Assembly (NCBI RefSeq): GCF_016862395.1
Contig: NZ_BOMW01000058.1
Coordinates: 1 to 64,000, forward strand
Origin: Actinoplanes siamensis
GTDB taxonomy: Bacteria; Actinomycetota; Actinomycetes; Mycobacteriales; Micromonosporaceae
DNA length: 64,000 bases
Direction of reading: 5' to 3'
The notes under the pieces are model-generated. The model saw only the letters and a list, made by a program, of their open reading frames with translations, was not told the origin of the DNA and ran no database searches. This document shows, piece by piece, positions 7,499 to 15,892 of the stretch. The position numbers were made by a program, and so were the translations under genes. Within the stretch, counting starts at the first letter, position 1. Each line of letters starts with the position of its first letter.

Positions 7499-9898
7499 TC
7501 AGGGCTGCGGCTTCGGCTCGATCAGCTCCAGCGTCACCGAGCGGACCTCGCCGCTCTCGTCCTGCGCCGGCGTGCCGAACAGCTTAGGCAGGGTGCCCGA
7601 GTACGACGCGCGCAGTTCGTCCAGCGGAATGGTGAACTGCCCGGTGACCTCCAGCGCCGCCGTCTCGGACGTGACGCCGATCTGGGTGTACGGAACACCG
7701 AACTCGGTCACCAGCGCCGTGAACGCCGCCTCGTGGGCGCGCGGCACGGCCACCAGGACCCGCCCCGCCGACTCGCTGAACAGCTGGACGAAGACGTCCT
7801 CCGGGAGAGTCACCTGGGCGCCGACCCCGTACCGCAGGGAGCTCTCCACCAGTACCTGCGCCAGACCGCCGTCGGAGAGGTCGTGCGCGGCGCTGACCAC
7901 ACCGGCCTGCGACGCCCGGGCCATCACCTTGCCGAGCGCCTGCTCGGCCGCGAGGTCGACCTTGGGCGGACGGCCGCCGAGGTGGCCGTGCGTCACCCAG
8001 GCCCACTCCGAGCCGGACAGCTCCGCCCGGGTCTCGCCGAGCAGGAAGAGCAGCTCGCCGCTGTTCTTGAAGCCCATCGGGATCCGCCGGGTCACGTCGT
8101 CGAAGAGACCCATCACGCCGACCACCGGGGTCGGGTGGATCGCCGCGGCGCCGGTCTGGTTGTAGAAGCTGACGTTGCCGCCGGTCACCGGGGTGCCCAA
8201 CTGCTGACAGCCGTCCGCCAGACCGCGCACGGCCTGGGCGAACTGCCACATCACGGCCGGGTCCTCGGGCGAGCCGAAGTTCAGGCAGTCGGTCACCGCG
8301 ATCGGCTCGGCGCCGGTCACTGCGACGTTGCGGTACGCCTCGGCCAGGGCCAGCTTGGCGCCCTCGTACGGATCGAGCCGCGCGAAGCGCCCGTTGCCGT
8401 CCACCGACAGCGCCACGCCGAGGTTCGTCTGCTCGTCGAGCCGCAGCACACCGGAGTCCTCCGGCTGGGCCAGCACGGTGTTGCCGAGCACGTAGCGGTC
8501 GTACTGCTCGGTCACCCAGGTCTTGTCGCACAGGTTCGGCGACGCCGCCATCCGCAGCACTGTCTCGCGCAGCTCGTCGCCGGTGGCCGGGCGCGGCAGC
8601 GTCTCGGCCCGGTCGGCCTGCAGCAGGATCAGGTCGGACGGCTCGCGCAGCGGCCGCTCGTAGACCGGGCCGTCGTCGGCCAGCGAGCCGGGCGGCACGT
8701 CCACCACGACGTGGTCGTTCCAGGTGATCACGAGGCGGCCCGGGGAGCCGTCCTCGCCCCGCGGGGTGACCTCGCCGATCGCGGTGGCCCAGACGCCCCA
8801 CTTCTCGGCGACCTTGAGCACCGCGTCCAGGTTCTCCGGCGTGACGATCAGGAGCATCCGCTCCTGCGACTCGCTGGCCAGGATCTCGGTCGGCGACATC
8901 GACGCCTCGCGCAGCGGGACCCGCTCCAACCAGACCCGCATGCCGGTGCCGGCCGCCGCGGCGGTCTCGGTGAGCGCGCAGGTCAGGCCGGCGCCGCCGA
9001 GGTCCTGGATGCCGGTGACCAGGCCGGCGTCGTACAGCTCCAGGCAGCTCTCGATCAGCAGCTTCTCCATGAACGGGTCGCCCACCTGCACCGACGGGCG
9101 GCGCTGCTCGGCCTCCTCGTCGAAGGTGGCCGACGCCAGCACGGAGACGCCGCCGATGCCGTCGCGGCCGGTCCGCGCGCCGAGCAGCACGACGATGTTG
9201 CCGCTGCCGGTGGCTTCCTTCTTCTGCAGCCGCTCGACCGGCAGGACACCTATCGACAGCGCGTTGACCAGCGGATTGCCCTGGTAACACGGGTCGAAGA
9301 CGATCTCGCCACCGATGTTCGGCAGGCCGAGGCAGTTGCCGTAGCCGCCGATGCCGGCCACCACGCCGGGCAGCACGCGAGCGGTGTCCGGGTGGTCGGC
9401 CGCGCCGAAGCGCAGCGGGTCCATCACCGCGATCGGGCGGGCGCCCATCGCCAGGATGTCGCGCACGATGCCGCCGACGCCGGTGGCCGCGCCCTGGTAG
9501 GGCTCCACGTAGCTGGGGTGGTTGTGCGACTCGACCTTGAAGGTCACCGCCAGGTCGTCGGAGACCTGCACGACGCCCGCGTTCTCCCCGATGCCGGCCA
9601 GCATCCGGGTGTTCTTCGGAACCTTGGCGACGAACTCGCGCAGGTGCACTTTGCTCGACTTGTACGAGCAGTGCTCACTCCACATGATCGAGTACATCGC
9701 GAGCTCGGACGCCGTGGGGCGCCGGCCCAGGATGTCCCGGATCTTCGCGTACTCGTCGTCCTTGAGGCCCAGGTCGGCGAAGGGCTGGAGCTCGTCCGGG
9801 GACTGCTCGGCCTTCTGGACGGTGTCCGGACCGTCCGCGAACTCGTTGGCCAGTACGTCGGTCGCAGCGAAACCGCTCTTGTCCTGCTGCGTCGTCAC
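7499..9898 (-). CDS. purL: Phosphoribosylformylglycinamidine synthase subunit PurL
   Basis: The ATP-dependent synthetase subunit of FGAM synthase, step four of purine synthesis. At 799 aa it is the small PurL type that works with PurS and PurQ, not the fused 1300-aa enzyme; both partners are encoded directly upstream. Landmarks include MWSEHCSYKSS and KVESHNHPS near the N-terminus, GAATGVGGIVRDI, PNIGGEIVFD, GGAGLTCALTE, and in the second half CLNFGSPEDP, GTPVTGGNVS and AAHDLSDGGLAQ. GTG 9898 overlaps the purQ stop by 4 nt (GTGA), implying translational coupling. Confidence 0.98.
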   Translation of the reverse strand: MTTQQDKSGFAATDVLANEFADGPDTVQKAEQSPDELQPFADLGLKDDEYAKIRDILGRRPTASELAMYSIMWSEHCSYKSSKVHLREFVAKVPKNTRMLAGIGENAGVVQVSDDLAVTFKVESHNHPSYVEPYQGAATGVGGIVRDILAMGARPIAVMDPLRFGAADHPDTARVLPGVVAGIGGYGNCLGLPNIGGEIVFDPCYQGNPLVNALSIGVLPVERLQKKEATGSGNIVVLLGARTGRDGIGGVSVLASATFDEEAEQRRPSVQVGDPFMEKLLIESCLELYDAGLVTGIQDLGGAGLTCALTETAAAAGTGMRVWLERVPLREASMSPTEILASESQERMLLIVTPENLDAVLKVAEKWGVWATAIGEVTPRGEDGSPGRLVITWNDHVVVDVPPGSLADDGPVYERPLREPSDLILLQADRAETLPRPATGDELRETVLRMAASPNLCDKTWVTEQYDRYVLGNTVLAQPEDSGVLRLDEQTNLGVALSVDGNGRFARLDPYEGAKLALAEAYRNVAVTGAEPIAVTDCLNFGSPEDPAVMWQFAQAVRGLADGCQQLGTPVTGGNVSFYNQTGAAAIHPTPVVGVMGLFDDVTRRIPMGFKNSGELLFLLGETRAELSGSEWAWVTHGHLGGRPPKVDLAAEQALGKVMARASQAGVVSAAHDLSDGGLAQVLVESSLRYGVGAQVTLPEDVFVQLFSESAGRVLVAVPRAHEAAFTALVTEFGVPYTQIGVTSETAALEVTGQFTIPLDELRASYSGTLPKLFGTPAQDESGEVRSVTLELIEPKPQP

Positions 9899-10599
9899 TG
9901 CTGTCCCCCTGCGAGCTGACCGCCCGCGGCCGCCCCCGCCAGGGCCCGCAGGACGGAGGTGAAGAAGCCGAGGCCGTCGAGCGACGGGCCGGTCAGCGCC
10001 TCCACGGCGTGTTCCGGGTGCGGCATGATGCCGACGACGTTGCCGGCCTCGTTGGTGATCCCGGCGATGTCGCGCTGCGAGCCGTTCGGGTTGCCGCGGA
10101 CGTAGCGCGCGATCACCCGGCCCTCGGCCTCCAGCTTGTCCAGCGTGGCCGGATCGGCGACGAAACAGCCCTCACCGTTCTTCACCGGGATGAGGATCTC
10201 CTGACCGGGGGTGAAGCCGTTGGTCCAGGCGGTGTTCGTCGCCTCGACCTTGAGCCACTGGTCCCGGTTACGGAAGTGCAGATGCTGGTTCCGGGTCAGC
10301 GCGCCGGGCAGCAGGTGTGCCTCGCAGAGAACCTGGAAACCGTTGCAGATGCCCAGCACGGGCAGGCCGCCGCGGGCCGCGTCGATGATCGACTCCATGA
10401 CCGGAGCGAATCGCGCGATGGCGCCGCAGCGCAGATAGTCGCCGTACGAGAAGCCGCCGGGCAGGACCACGGCGTCGACCCCGTGCAGGTCCGGGTCCCC
10501 GTGCCAGAGACGGACCGCCTCGGCGCCGGCGATCCGGGCGGCGCGGGCGGCGTCCCCGTCGTCCAGTGATCCGGGGAAGGTCACCACACCGATCCGCAT
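9895..10599 (-). CDS. purQ: Phosphoribosylformylglycinamidine synthase subunit PurQ (glutaminase)
   Basis: A class I glutamine amidotransferase that feeds ammonia to PurL. The 234-aa protein opens with RIGVVTFPGSLDD, has VVLPGGFSYGDYLR, the nucleophile loop VLGICNGFQVL with its central Cys, and the late GIMPHPEHAVE with the catalytic His-Pro-Glu. The start ATG 10599 is separated from the purS stop by 2 nt, and its end overlaps the purL start. Confidence 0.98.
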   Translation of the reverse strand: MRIGVVTFPGSLDDGDAARAARIAGAEAVRLWHGDPDLHGVDAVVLPGGFSYGDYLRCGAIARFAPVMESIIDAARGGLPVLGICNGFQVLCEAHLLPGALTRNQHLHFRNRDQWLKVEATNTAWTNGFTPGQEILIPVKNGEGCFVADPATLDKLEAEGRVIARYVRGNPNGSQRDIAGITNEAGNVVGIMPHPEHAVEALTGPSLDGLGFFTSVLRALAGAAAGGQLAGGQQ

Positions 10600-10601
10600 G
10601 G

Positions 10602-10853
10602 TCAGGCGACCTCCGCCGCGCTCTCGACCCGGACCGCGTAGTCCTCGATCACCGGGTTGGCGAGCAGCTTGTCGGCGATCTCGCGAGCCCGATCCAGATC
10701 GGGTTCGCCATCGAATTCGATCTCGATCCGACGGCCGATGCGGACAGAGGAGACATCGGTGACGCCGAGCCTGGGCAGCGCATTCGCCACCGCCTGACCC
10801 TGCGGGTCCAGGATCTCCGGCTTGAGCATGACGTCGACCACGACGCGAGCCAC
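10602..10853 (-). CDS. purS: Phosphoribosylformylglycinamidine synthase subunit PurS
   Basis: The small dimeric subunit that bridges PurL and PurQ in FGAM synthase. The 83-aa product (MARVVVDVMLKPEILDPQGQ) carries the family blocks VRIGRRIEIEF and ANPVIEDY. GTG 10859 is also in frame, but AGGAG lies against it; GTG 10853 has that AGGAG at 5-6 nt and gives the usual N-terminus. First gene of purS-purQ-purL. Confidence 0.95.
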   Translation of the reverse strand: MARVVVDVMLKPEILDPQGQAVANALPRLGVTDVSSVRIGRRIEIEFDGEPDLDRAREIADKLLANPVIEDYAVRVESAAEVA

Positions 10854-11096
10854 GGGCACTCCTGACTGATAGGTGTAAGCACGTTGGAGCCTACCTGGTC
10901 AAGCCCGCCGCGACCTCGGGGGCCGGTGTCGGCAGACTGACGCAAACGTCACTGAGCTGCGATCTCCGGGTCATCACACGGTGATAGGGGCCGATTGGAT
11001 GGTGGGCCACACGCCGGGTGTCCGGTAGTTTTCATCCATCGAATTCGATGCAATTCTCGCGCGCGCCATCCCCCACCACCTCGAAAGGAATCCGAC

Positions 11097-11777
11097 GTGC
11101 GCATTCGACTCGTGGCCGCTCTCGCCGGCGTCGCCGCCGCCGTCCTCGCCGCGCCCGCCGCGGCTCAGGCCTCGGACGGCGTCACGCCGTACATCATCGG
11201 CGGCAGCACGGTCTCCTCGGCGCCCTGGGCCGCCGCGGTGTTCAGCAACGGCAGCTTCACCTGCTCGGGCACCATCATCTCGGCGAACTACGTGTTGACC
11301 GCGCGGCACTGCATCAGCGGCACCATGTCGGTCCGGGTCGGCAGCGTGAACCGCACGTCCGGCGGCGTCACCCGGACGGTGAGCAGCACCAGCACCCGCA
11401 GCGACCTGGCGCTGATGCGGCTGAGCAGCCCGGTGACCACCAGTTACATGCCGCTGTCGAGCTCCTACCCGCCGGTCGGCTCCACCAACTCGATCTACGG
11501 GTGGGGCATGACCTGTTACTCCGGCTGCGACGCCTCCGCCACCCTGAAGACCGCGACCGTCTCGGTCACCTCCACCAACGCGACCGACGCCTACGGCGGC
11601 CGGGCCATCGCCAGCACCGGGGTGAACGGCAACGCCTGGCGCGGCGACTCCGGCGGGCCGCAGGTCTACAACGGCGCCCAGGTCGGCGTGGCGTCGACAG
11701 CTGACGGCACCAGCCGTCAGTACTACGGCAGCGTGGCGTACAACCGGGCCTGGATCACGTCCGTCGCCGGCGTCTGA
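11097..11777 (+). CDS. Secreted trypsin-like serine protease (S1 family)
   Basis: A 226-aa exported endopeptidase. Residues 1-25 are a signal peptide (VAALAGVAAAVLAAPAAAQA), followed by a very short propeptide and the mature start IIGGS. The catalytic triad is visible: H71 in VLTARHC, D103 in RSDLALMRL and S185 in GDSGGP. C56/C72 would form the usual disulfide beside the His, and C140/C144 are close together, but the Cys normally found just before GDSGGP is absent (AWRGDSGGP). GTG 11097 has AAAGGAA at about 7 nt. It is a single-gene unit, divergent from purS and ending in a 13-bp hairpin. Confidence 0.93.
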   Translation: MRIRLVAALAGVAAAVLAAPAAAQASDGVTPYIIGGSTVSSAPWAAAVFSNGSFTCSGTIISANYVLTARHCISGTMSVRVGSVNRTSGGVTRTVSSTSTRSDLALMRLSSPVTTSYMPLSSSYPPVGSTNSIYGWGMTCYSGCDASATLKTATVSVTSTNATDAYGGRAIASTGVNGNAWRGDSGGPQVYNGAQVGVASTADGTSRQYYGSVAYNRAWITSVAGV

Positions 11778-11790
11778 CCCGGCCGTTCAC

Positions 11791-11821
11791 GGTGGCCCGT
11801 GCCGAACCGGCACGGGCCACC
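11791..11821. terminator. Hairpin terminator between protease gene and purB
   Basis: A perfect 13-bp stem (11791-11803 with 11809-11821) and 5-nt loop begin 13 nt after the protease stop and 17 nt from the purB stop. It probably serves both convergent genes. Confidence 0.7.
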
Positions 11822-11837
11822 GGTCGTACCGGGCGGG

Positions 11838-13259
11838 TCAGAGAATCGGCGCGGGAGCGTAGGCCGCCGCCGACGGGTGCCGCTCGACGATCCCGGCGAC
11901 CCGCTCCGCCACCGCGCGGACCTGGGCCGGCGCGGCGCCCACGAACGCGGCCCGGTCGGCGACCAGAGTGTCGATCTCGGCGCGGGTCAGCCCGAGCCGG
12001 CCGTCCTCGGCGAGCCGGTCGAACAGGTCGTTGACCGCCACGCCCTTCTCCCGCATGGCCAGCGCCACGGCGACCGCGTGCTCCTTGATCACCTCGTGCG
12101 CGACCTCCCGGCCGACGCCCTTGCGCACCGCCGCCACCAGCAGCTTCGTGGTGGTCAGGAACGGCAGGAAGCGGTCCAGCTCGCGGGCGATCACGGCGGG
12201 GTACGCCCCGAACTCGTCGAGCACCGTGAGGAACGTCTGGAACAGCCCGTCGGTGGCGAAGAACGCGTCGGGCAGGGCCACCCGGCGCACCACCGAGCAG
12301 GAGACGTCACCCTCGTTCCACTGGTCGCCGGCCAGCTCGCCGACCATCGAGAGGTACCCCCGGACGATCACGGCCAGGCCGTTGACCCGCTCCGACGAGC
12401 GGGTGTTCATCTTGTGCGGCATCGCCGACGAGCCCACCTGGCCCGGCTTGAAGCCTTCGGTCACCAGCTCCTGGCCGACCATCAGGCGGATCGTGGTGGC
12501 CAGCGAGGACGGACCGGCGACGATCTGGGCGAGCGCGGAGACCACGTCGAAGTCGATCGAGCGCGGGTAGACCTGGCCGACGCTGTTCAGCACTCGGGCG
12601 AAGCCGAGGTGCTCGGCGACCTTGGCCTCCAGCTCGGCCAGCTTCTCGAACGAGCCGTCGAGCAGGTCGAGCTGGTCGGCCGCGGTGCCGACCGGGCCCT
12701 TGATGCCGCGCAGCGGGTACCTGCCGATCAGGTCGTCCAGCCGCTCGTACGCGATCAGCAGCTCCTCGGTCGCCGAGGCGAACCGCTTGCCCAGCGTGGT
12801 GGCCTGCGCCGCGACGTTGTGCGAGCGGCCGGTCATCACCAGGTCGGAGTGCTCCACGGCGAGCGCGGTGAGCCGGGCCAGGGCCGCCACCACGCGGTCC
12901 CGGATCAGCTCCAGCGACGCCCGGACCTGCAGCTGCTCGACGTTCTCGGTGAGGTCGCGGGAGGTCATTCCCTTGTGGATCTGCTGGAAGCCGGCGAGCT
13001 CGGAGAACTCCTCGATGCGCGCCTTCACGTCGTGCCGGGTGATCCGCTCGCGGGCCGCGATCGACGCCAGGTCCACCTGGTCGAGAACGGACTCGTACGC
13101 CTCGACGGCGCCGTCGGGAACCGAGACACCGAGGTCACGCTGGGCCTTCAGGACCGCCAGCCAGAGCCGGCGCTCCATCCGGATCTTCTCCTCCGGCGAC
13201 CAGAGAGTGACGAGTTCGGCGGAGGCGTAGCGGCTGGCAAGCACGTTCGGGATGGTCAC
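11838..13259 (-). CDS. purB: Adenylosuccinate lyase PurB
   Basis: Cleaves SAICAR to AICAR plus fumarate and adenylosuccinate to AMP plus fumarate, so it acts twice in purine synthesis. The 473-aa protein has HDVKARIEEF, the TSRDLTEN block, GRSHNVAAQ, and the fumarase/aspartase signature GSSAMPHKMN. GTG 13259 (VTIPNVLASRYAS) overlaps the stop of the upstream MFS gene by 4 nt, so it is probably translated by re-initiation after that transporter gene. The open frame extends far upstream, but only antisense to the MFS gene. Confidence 0.97.
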   Translation of the reverse strand: MTIPNVLASRYASAELVTLWSPEEKIRMERRLWLAVLKAQRDLGVSVPDGAVEAYESVLDQVDLASIAARERITRHDVKARIEEFSELAGFQQIHKGMTSRDLTENVEQLQVRASLELIRDRVVAALARLTALAVEHSDLVMTGRSHNVAAQATTLGKRFASATEELLIAYERLDDLIGRYPLRGIKGPVGTAADQLDLLDGSFEKLAELEAKVAEHLGFARVLNSVGQVYPRSIDFDVVSALAQIVAGPSSLATTIRLMVGQELVTEGFKPGQVGSSAMPHKMNTRSSERVNGLAVIVRGYLSMVGELAGDQWNEGDVSCSVVRRVALPDAFFATDGLFQTFLTVLDEFGAYPAVIARELDRFLPFLTTTKLLVAAVRKGVGREVAHEVIKEHAVAVALAMREKGVAVNDLFDRLAEDGRLGLTRAEIDTLVADRAAFVGAAPAQVRAVAERVAGIVERHPSAAAYAPAPIL

Positions 13260-14506
13260 GGCACCGATTCTTCCATGGTCCCCGGTTCCGTCCTTCGCAG
13301 CCGGTGACGCAGGGTGCGGACCTCCGAGCTGCTCAGCATCGCCAGGACGGCGGCCACCACGACACCGGCCGCGGCGAGCAGGGTGGGCTGCAGGCCGAAG
13401 CGGTCGGCGACCGGCCCGGCCGCGATCTCCCCGGCCGGGATCGCGACGAAGGAGCCCACCATGTCGTACGAATACACCCGGGCCAGCCGGTCCGCCGGGA
13501 TGTGCTCCTGCATCGACGTCTCCCAGGCGACGGTGAACTGCTCCAGCGCGACCCCGGCCAGGAACGCGGCGACGGCCAGCGGGATCAGGCGCGGGGTCAG
13601 GCCGAGGACGAGCAGCGGGCCGGCCAGCACGAGGAGGGTGATCGCGCCGTACCGGAGCATGCGCCGCGGCCGCAGCCGCATCGCGACCAGGCCGCCGACG
13701 ATCATGCCGGCGGTCTGCGCGGCCAGCACCAGGCCCCAGGCCCGCCTGCCGATCGTGGTGTCGGCGAGCGCGGGGGCGAGCACGTGCATGCCGCCGGCCC
13801 AGGCCAGGTTCGCCACGCAGGCGCAGGCGACCACGACCCAGAGCCAGGTGTGCGCGCGGAATTCGGTCCACCCGGCGCGCAGCTCCCGCAGCACGCCGGC
13901 CCGGGCCGGACCCGGCGGGACCGCCGGGCCGGGCAGGCGGATCAGCGCGAAGCAGACCGCCGAGACCACGAACGTGCCGGCGTCGGCGGCGAGGCCATAG
14001 CCGGGGCCGACCGAGGCGACCAGCACCCCGCCGAGCGGCGCGCCGAGGATCATCGCGCCGCTCAGCGCCAGCCGGTTGAGCGCGATGGCCGGCTGCCGCT
14101 CGTCCTCGGCCACGGTGCGCGGCAGCAGCGCCGCGCTGGCCGGCATGGCGACCGCGGCCACCGCGCCGTTCACCGCGGCCAGGCCGACCAGCAGCGGGAC
14201 GGTGGCGGTATGGGTGAGCACCAGGGCGGCGATCACCGCCTGGGTGAGCGCGGCGGCCAGGTTCGCCCCGACCATCAGCAGGTGTTTCGGCAGGCGATCG
14301 GCGAGGACCCCGCCGAAGAGCAGGAACAGCACGTTGAGCAGGGTCCGGACGCCGACCACCAGGCCCAGGTCACCGGCCCGGCCGGTCAGGTCGAGGACCG
14401 CGAAGGCGAGCGCGATGGGGGCCAGCGCGTTGCCGAACGCGTCCACCGCGCGGCCGGCGAGCAGCCGCCGGAACGCCGGGCGGCGCAGGGCGCCCCGGGC
14501 GCTCAC
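13256..14506 (-). CDS. MFS transporter
   Basis: A 416-aa major facilitator superfamily protein with about twelve hydrophobic segments. It starts with RPAFRRLLAGRAVDAFGNALAPIALAFAV and has the cytoplasmic loop GGVLADRLPK between TM2 and TM3, typical of the MFS_3/enterobactin-exporter-like group. The substrate cannot be read from the sequence. It is sandwiched by 4-nt GTGA overlaps, with the ArsR-type regulator upstream and purB downstream, so the three genes form a tightly coupled operon. The regulator probably responds to a small molecule the transporter moves. Confidence 0.88.
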   Translation of the reverse strand: MSARGALRRPAFRRLLAGRAVDAFGNALAPIALAFAVLDLTGRAGDLGLVVGVRTLLNVLFLLFGGVLADRLPKHLLMVGANLAAALTQAVIAALVLTHTATVPLLVGLAAVNGAVAAVAMPASAALLPRTVAEDERQPAIALNRLALSGAMILGAPLGGVLVASVGPGYGLAADAGTFVVSAVCFALIRLPGPAVPPGPARAGVLRELRAGWTEFRAHTWLWVVVACACVANLAWAGGMHVLAPALADTTIGRRAWGLVLAAQTAGMIVGGLVAMRLRPRRMLRYGAITLLVLAGPLLVLGLTPRLIPLAVAAFLAGVALEQFTVAWETSMQEHIPADRLARVYSYDMVGSFVAIPAGEIAAGPVADRFGLQPTLLAAAGVVVAAVLAMLSSSEVRTLRHRLRRTEPGTMEESVP

Positions 14507-14997
14507 CGCGGATCGTCCATCTCGAACAGGGCCACCGTGACGCTGGTGCGGATCGTGCCCGCGGCGCCGGGTGGCCGGGACGCGGCGTGCAGGTCGTGCA
14601 GCGCCGCGGCGATCCGGTCGCGGACGTCCCGCCAGACCGCCGGCTCGATCCAGACCTCGGCGACGCCGAGCACGCCGGCGCCCCCGGGCCGGCCCTCCGC
14701 GCGCCGGGTCAGCTCGCCGGCGGCGGCGGGACAGGCCTGCTCCGGGGTGAACTTCCCGGGCTCGTAGCGATACCGCTTGGCGAGTCCACCGCGGATCTTC
14801 TCCTCGCCGGCGGCCACGATGAGCCCGCTGGCGAACAGGTTGCGCAGGTGGTAACTGGCGTTGGCATGCGTGATGCCGAGCTCCCGGGCCACCTCTGCGG
14901 CGGTCAACGAAACGCCGGTGAGCAGCGACAACATCCGCAGCCGGACCGGATGCGCGAGCGCCCGGAGCGAGGCCCGCCCATCCTCCCCCACAGACAT
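14503..14997 (-). CDS. ArsR-family winged-helix transcriptional regulator
   Basis: A 164-aa protein with an N-terminal helix-turn-helix of the ArsR type: RALAHPVRLRMLSLL, then EVARELGITHANASYHLRNL as recognition region, and the wing with KRYRY. No obvious metal-binding Cys pair is present, so it may sense an organic ligand through the C-terminal half (about residues 80-164), which I do not recognise. It is first in the operon with the MFS gene and purB and may control both. The start is ATG 14997. Confidence 0.85.
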   Translation of the reverse strand: MSVGEDGRASLRALAHPVRLRMLSLLTGVSLTAAEVARELGITHANASYHLRNLFASGLIVAAGEEKIRGGLAKRYRYEPGKFTPEQACPAAAGELTRRAEGRPGGAGVLGVAEVWIEPAVWRDVRDRIAAALHDLHAASRPPGAAGTIRTSVTVALFEMDDPR

Positions 14998-15128
14998 GCC
15001 GGGGAGTCTATGGCTGTCCGGGCCAACCGTCCAACAGTTGTTGGAGAGTGGCAGACTGCACGAAAAGGCGGCATCCTCGCTAAGGTTACCGGCGAGTAGG
15101 TTCGACGCTCATTCCGAAAGGTCCATTG

Positions 15129-15578
15129 ATGACTGAATTCAGCCCCGAGTCGCTCTCCGCGATCGGCCCGAAGGAGTTCGCTCAGCTCGTCAAGTCCACT
15201 CCGGACTCCAAGATCAGCGAGATCATGGCGTCGGACGCGCGCGACAAGATCCTCGACGAGGTCTTCAACCGCATGCCCACGTTGTTCCGCGCCGAGAAGG
15301 CCGGCGACACCCAGGCCGTCATCCACTGGATCATCACCGGGCCGAACGGCGTCTCGAACACCTACGAGACCGTGATCGAGAACGGCGCCTGCACCGTCAC
15401 GAAGGAGCCGGTCCGCGAGCCGAAGCTGGCCATGACCATGGACGCGGTCACGTTCCTCAAGGTGGTCGCGGGCGACGGCAACCCGATGATGCTGTTCATG
15501 ACCGGAAAGATCAAGGCGAAGGGCGACCTGGCGCTGGCCGCGAGCATCGCCAAGCTCTTCGACATCCCCAAGGCCTGA
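15129..15578 (+). CDS. SCP2 sterol-binding domain protein
   Basis: A 149-aa SCP2-like protein. The first 50 residues are helical (FAQLVKSTPDSKISEIM, ILDEVFNRMPTLF) and the rest has the SCP2 sheet and tail: VIHWIITGPNGVSNTYETVIENG, then DAVTFLKVVAGDGNPMMLFMTGKIKAKGDLALA, which matches the lipid-binding C-terminus of the family. The native ligand is unknown. TTG 15126 precedes ATG 15129; ATG has GAAAGG at about 7 nt and is preferred. It stands alone between divergent and convergent neighbours. Confidence 0.9.
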   Translation: MTEFSPESLSAIGPKEFAQLVKSTPDSKISEIMASDARDKILDEVFNRMPTLFRAEKAGDTQAVIHWIITGPNGVSNTYETVIENGACTVTKEPVREPKLAMTMDAVTFLKVVAGDGNPMMLFMTGKIKAKGDLALAASIAKLFDIPKA

Positions 15579-15892
15579 TCAGGGCCGGGTTCGTCGTGGG
15601 CGGGGTGTGCGGCCCGGTCGCGGTCTCCGCGGCCCGGCCACACACCCTTTCCCTGGTACGCCGGAAGAGCCGCCCTCCCGGGTCAGATCATCCCGCGCCC
15701 ACCCCGCCGCGGAACCCCGCTCTTCCGAGGCGCCCCGCGGACCAGCCGGGCCGGGAGCGGCTGGCTTTCCGGGTGTCTCGCGGCCTTCGAGGCACCGGGA
15801 AAGCCAGCCGGGAGCGGGGGCCGGCCGGAGGCAGGGCGGTGTGGCGCGGCCCGAGTGGCGGGGGCTGCGCTCCGGCCGTACCCCAGCGGGTC
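15579..15892. other. Intergenic region between SCP2 gene and purD
   Basis: No gene is visible in these 314 bases between two convergent genes. The stretch is extremely GC-rich and contains the long imperfect hairpin listed separately; long open frames here look like shadows. Confidence 0.5.
15759..15809. repeat. 17-nt inverted repeat (possible terminator or structured RNA)
   Basis: Arms 15759-15775 and 15793-15809 pair with one mismatch around a 17-nt loop that can itself pair CTCG with CGAG. It lies between the convergent SCP2 and purD genes without a T run. A terminator or transcript-end stabiliser is the simplest reading. Confidence 0.55.

Noticed and set aside
10860..11096. Purine riboswitch upstream of purS
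   Set aside because: I looked for the conserved purine or PRPP/guanidine-type riboswitch cores and leader structures and saw none.
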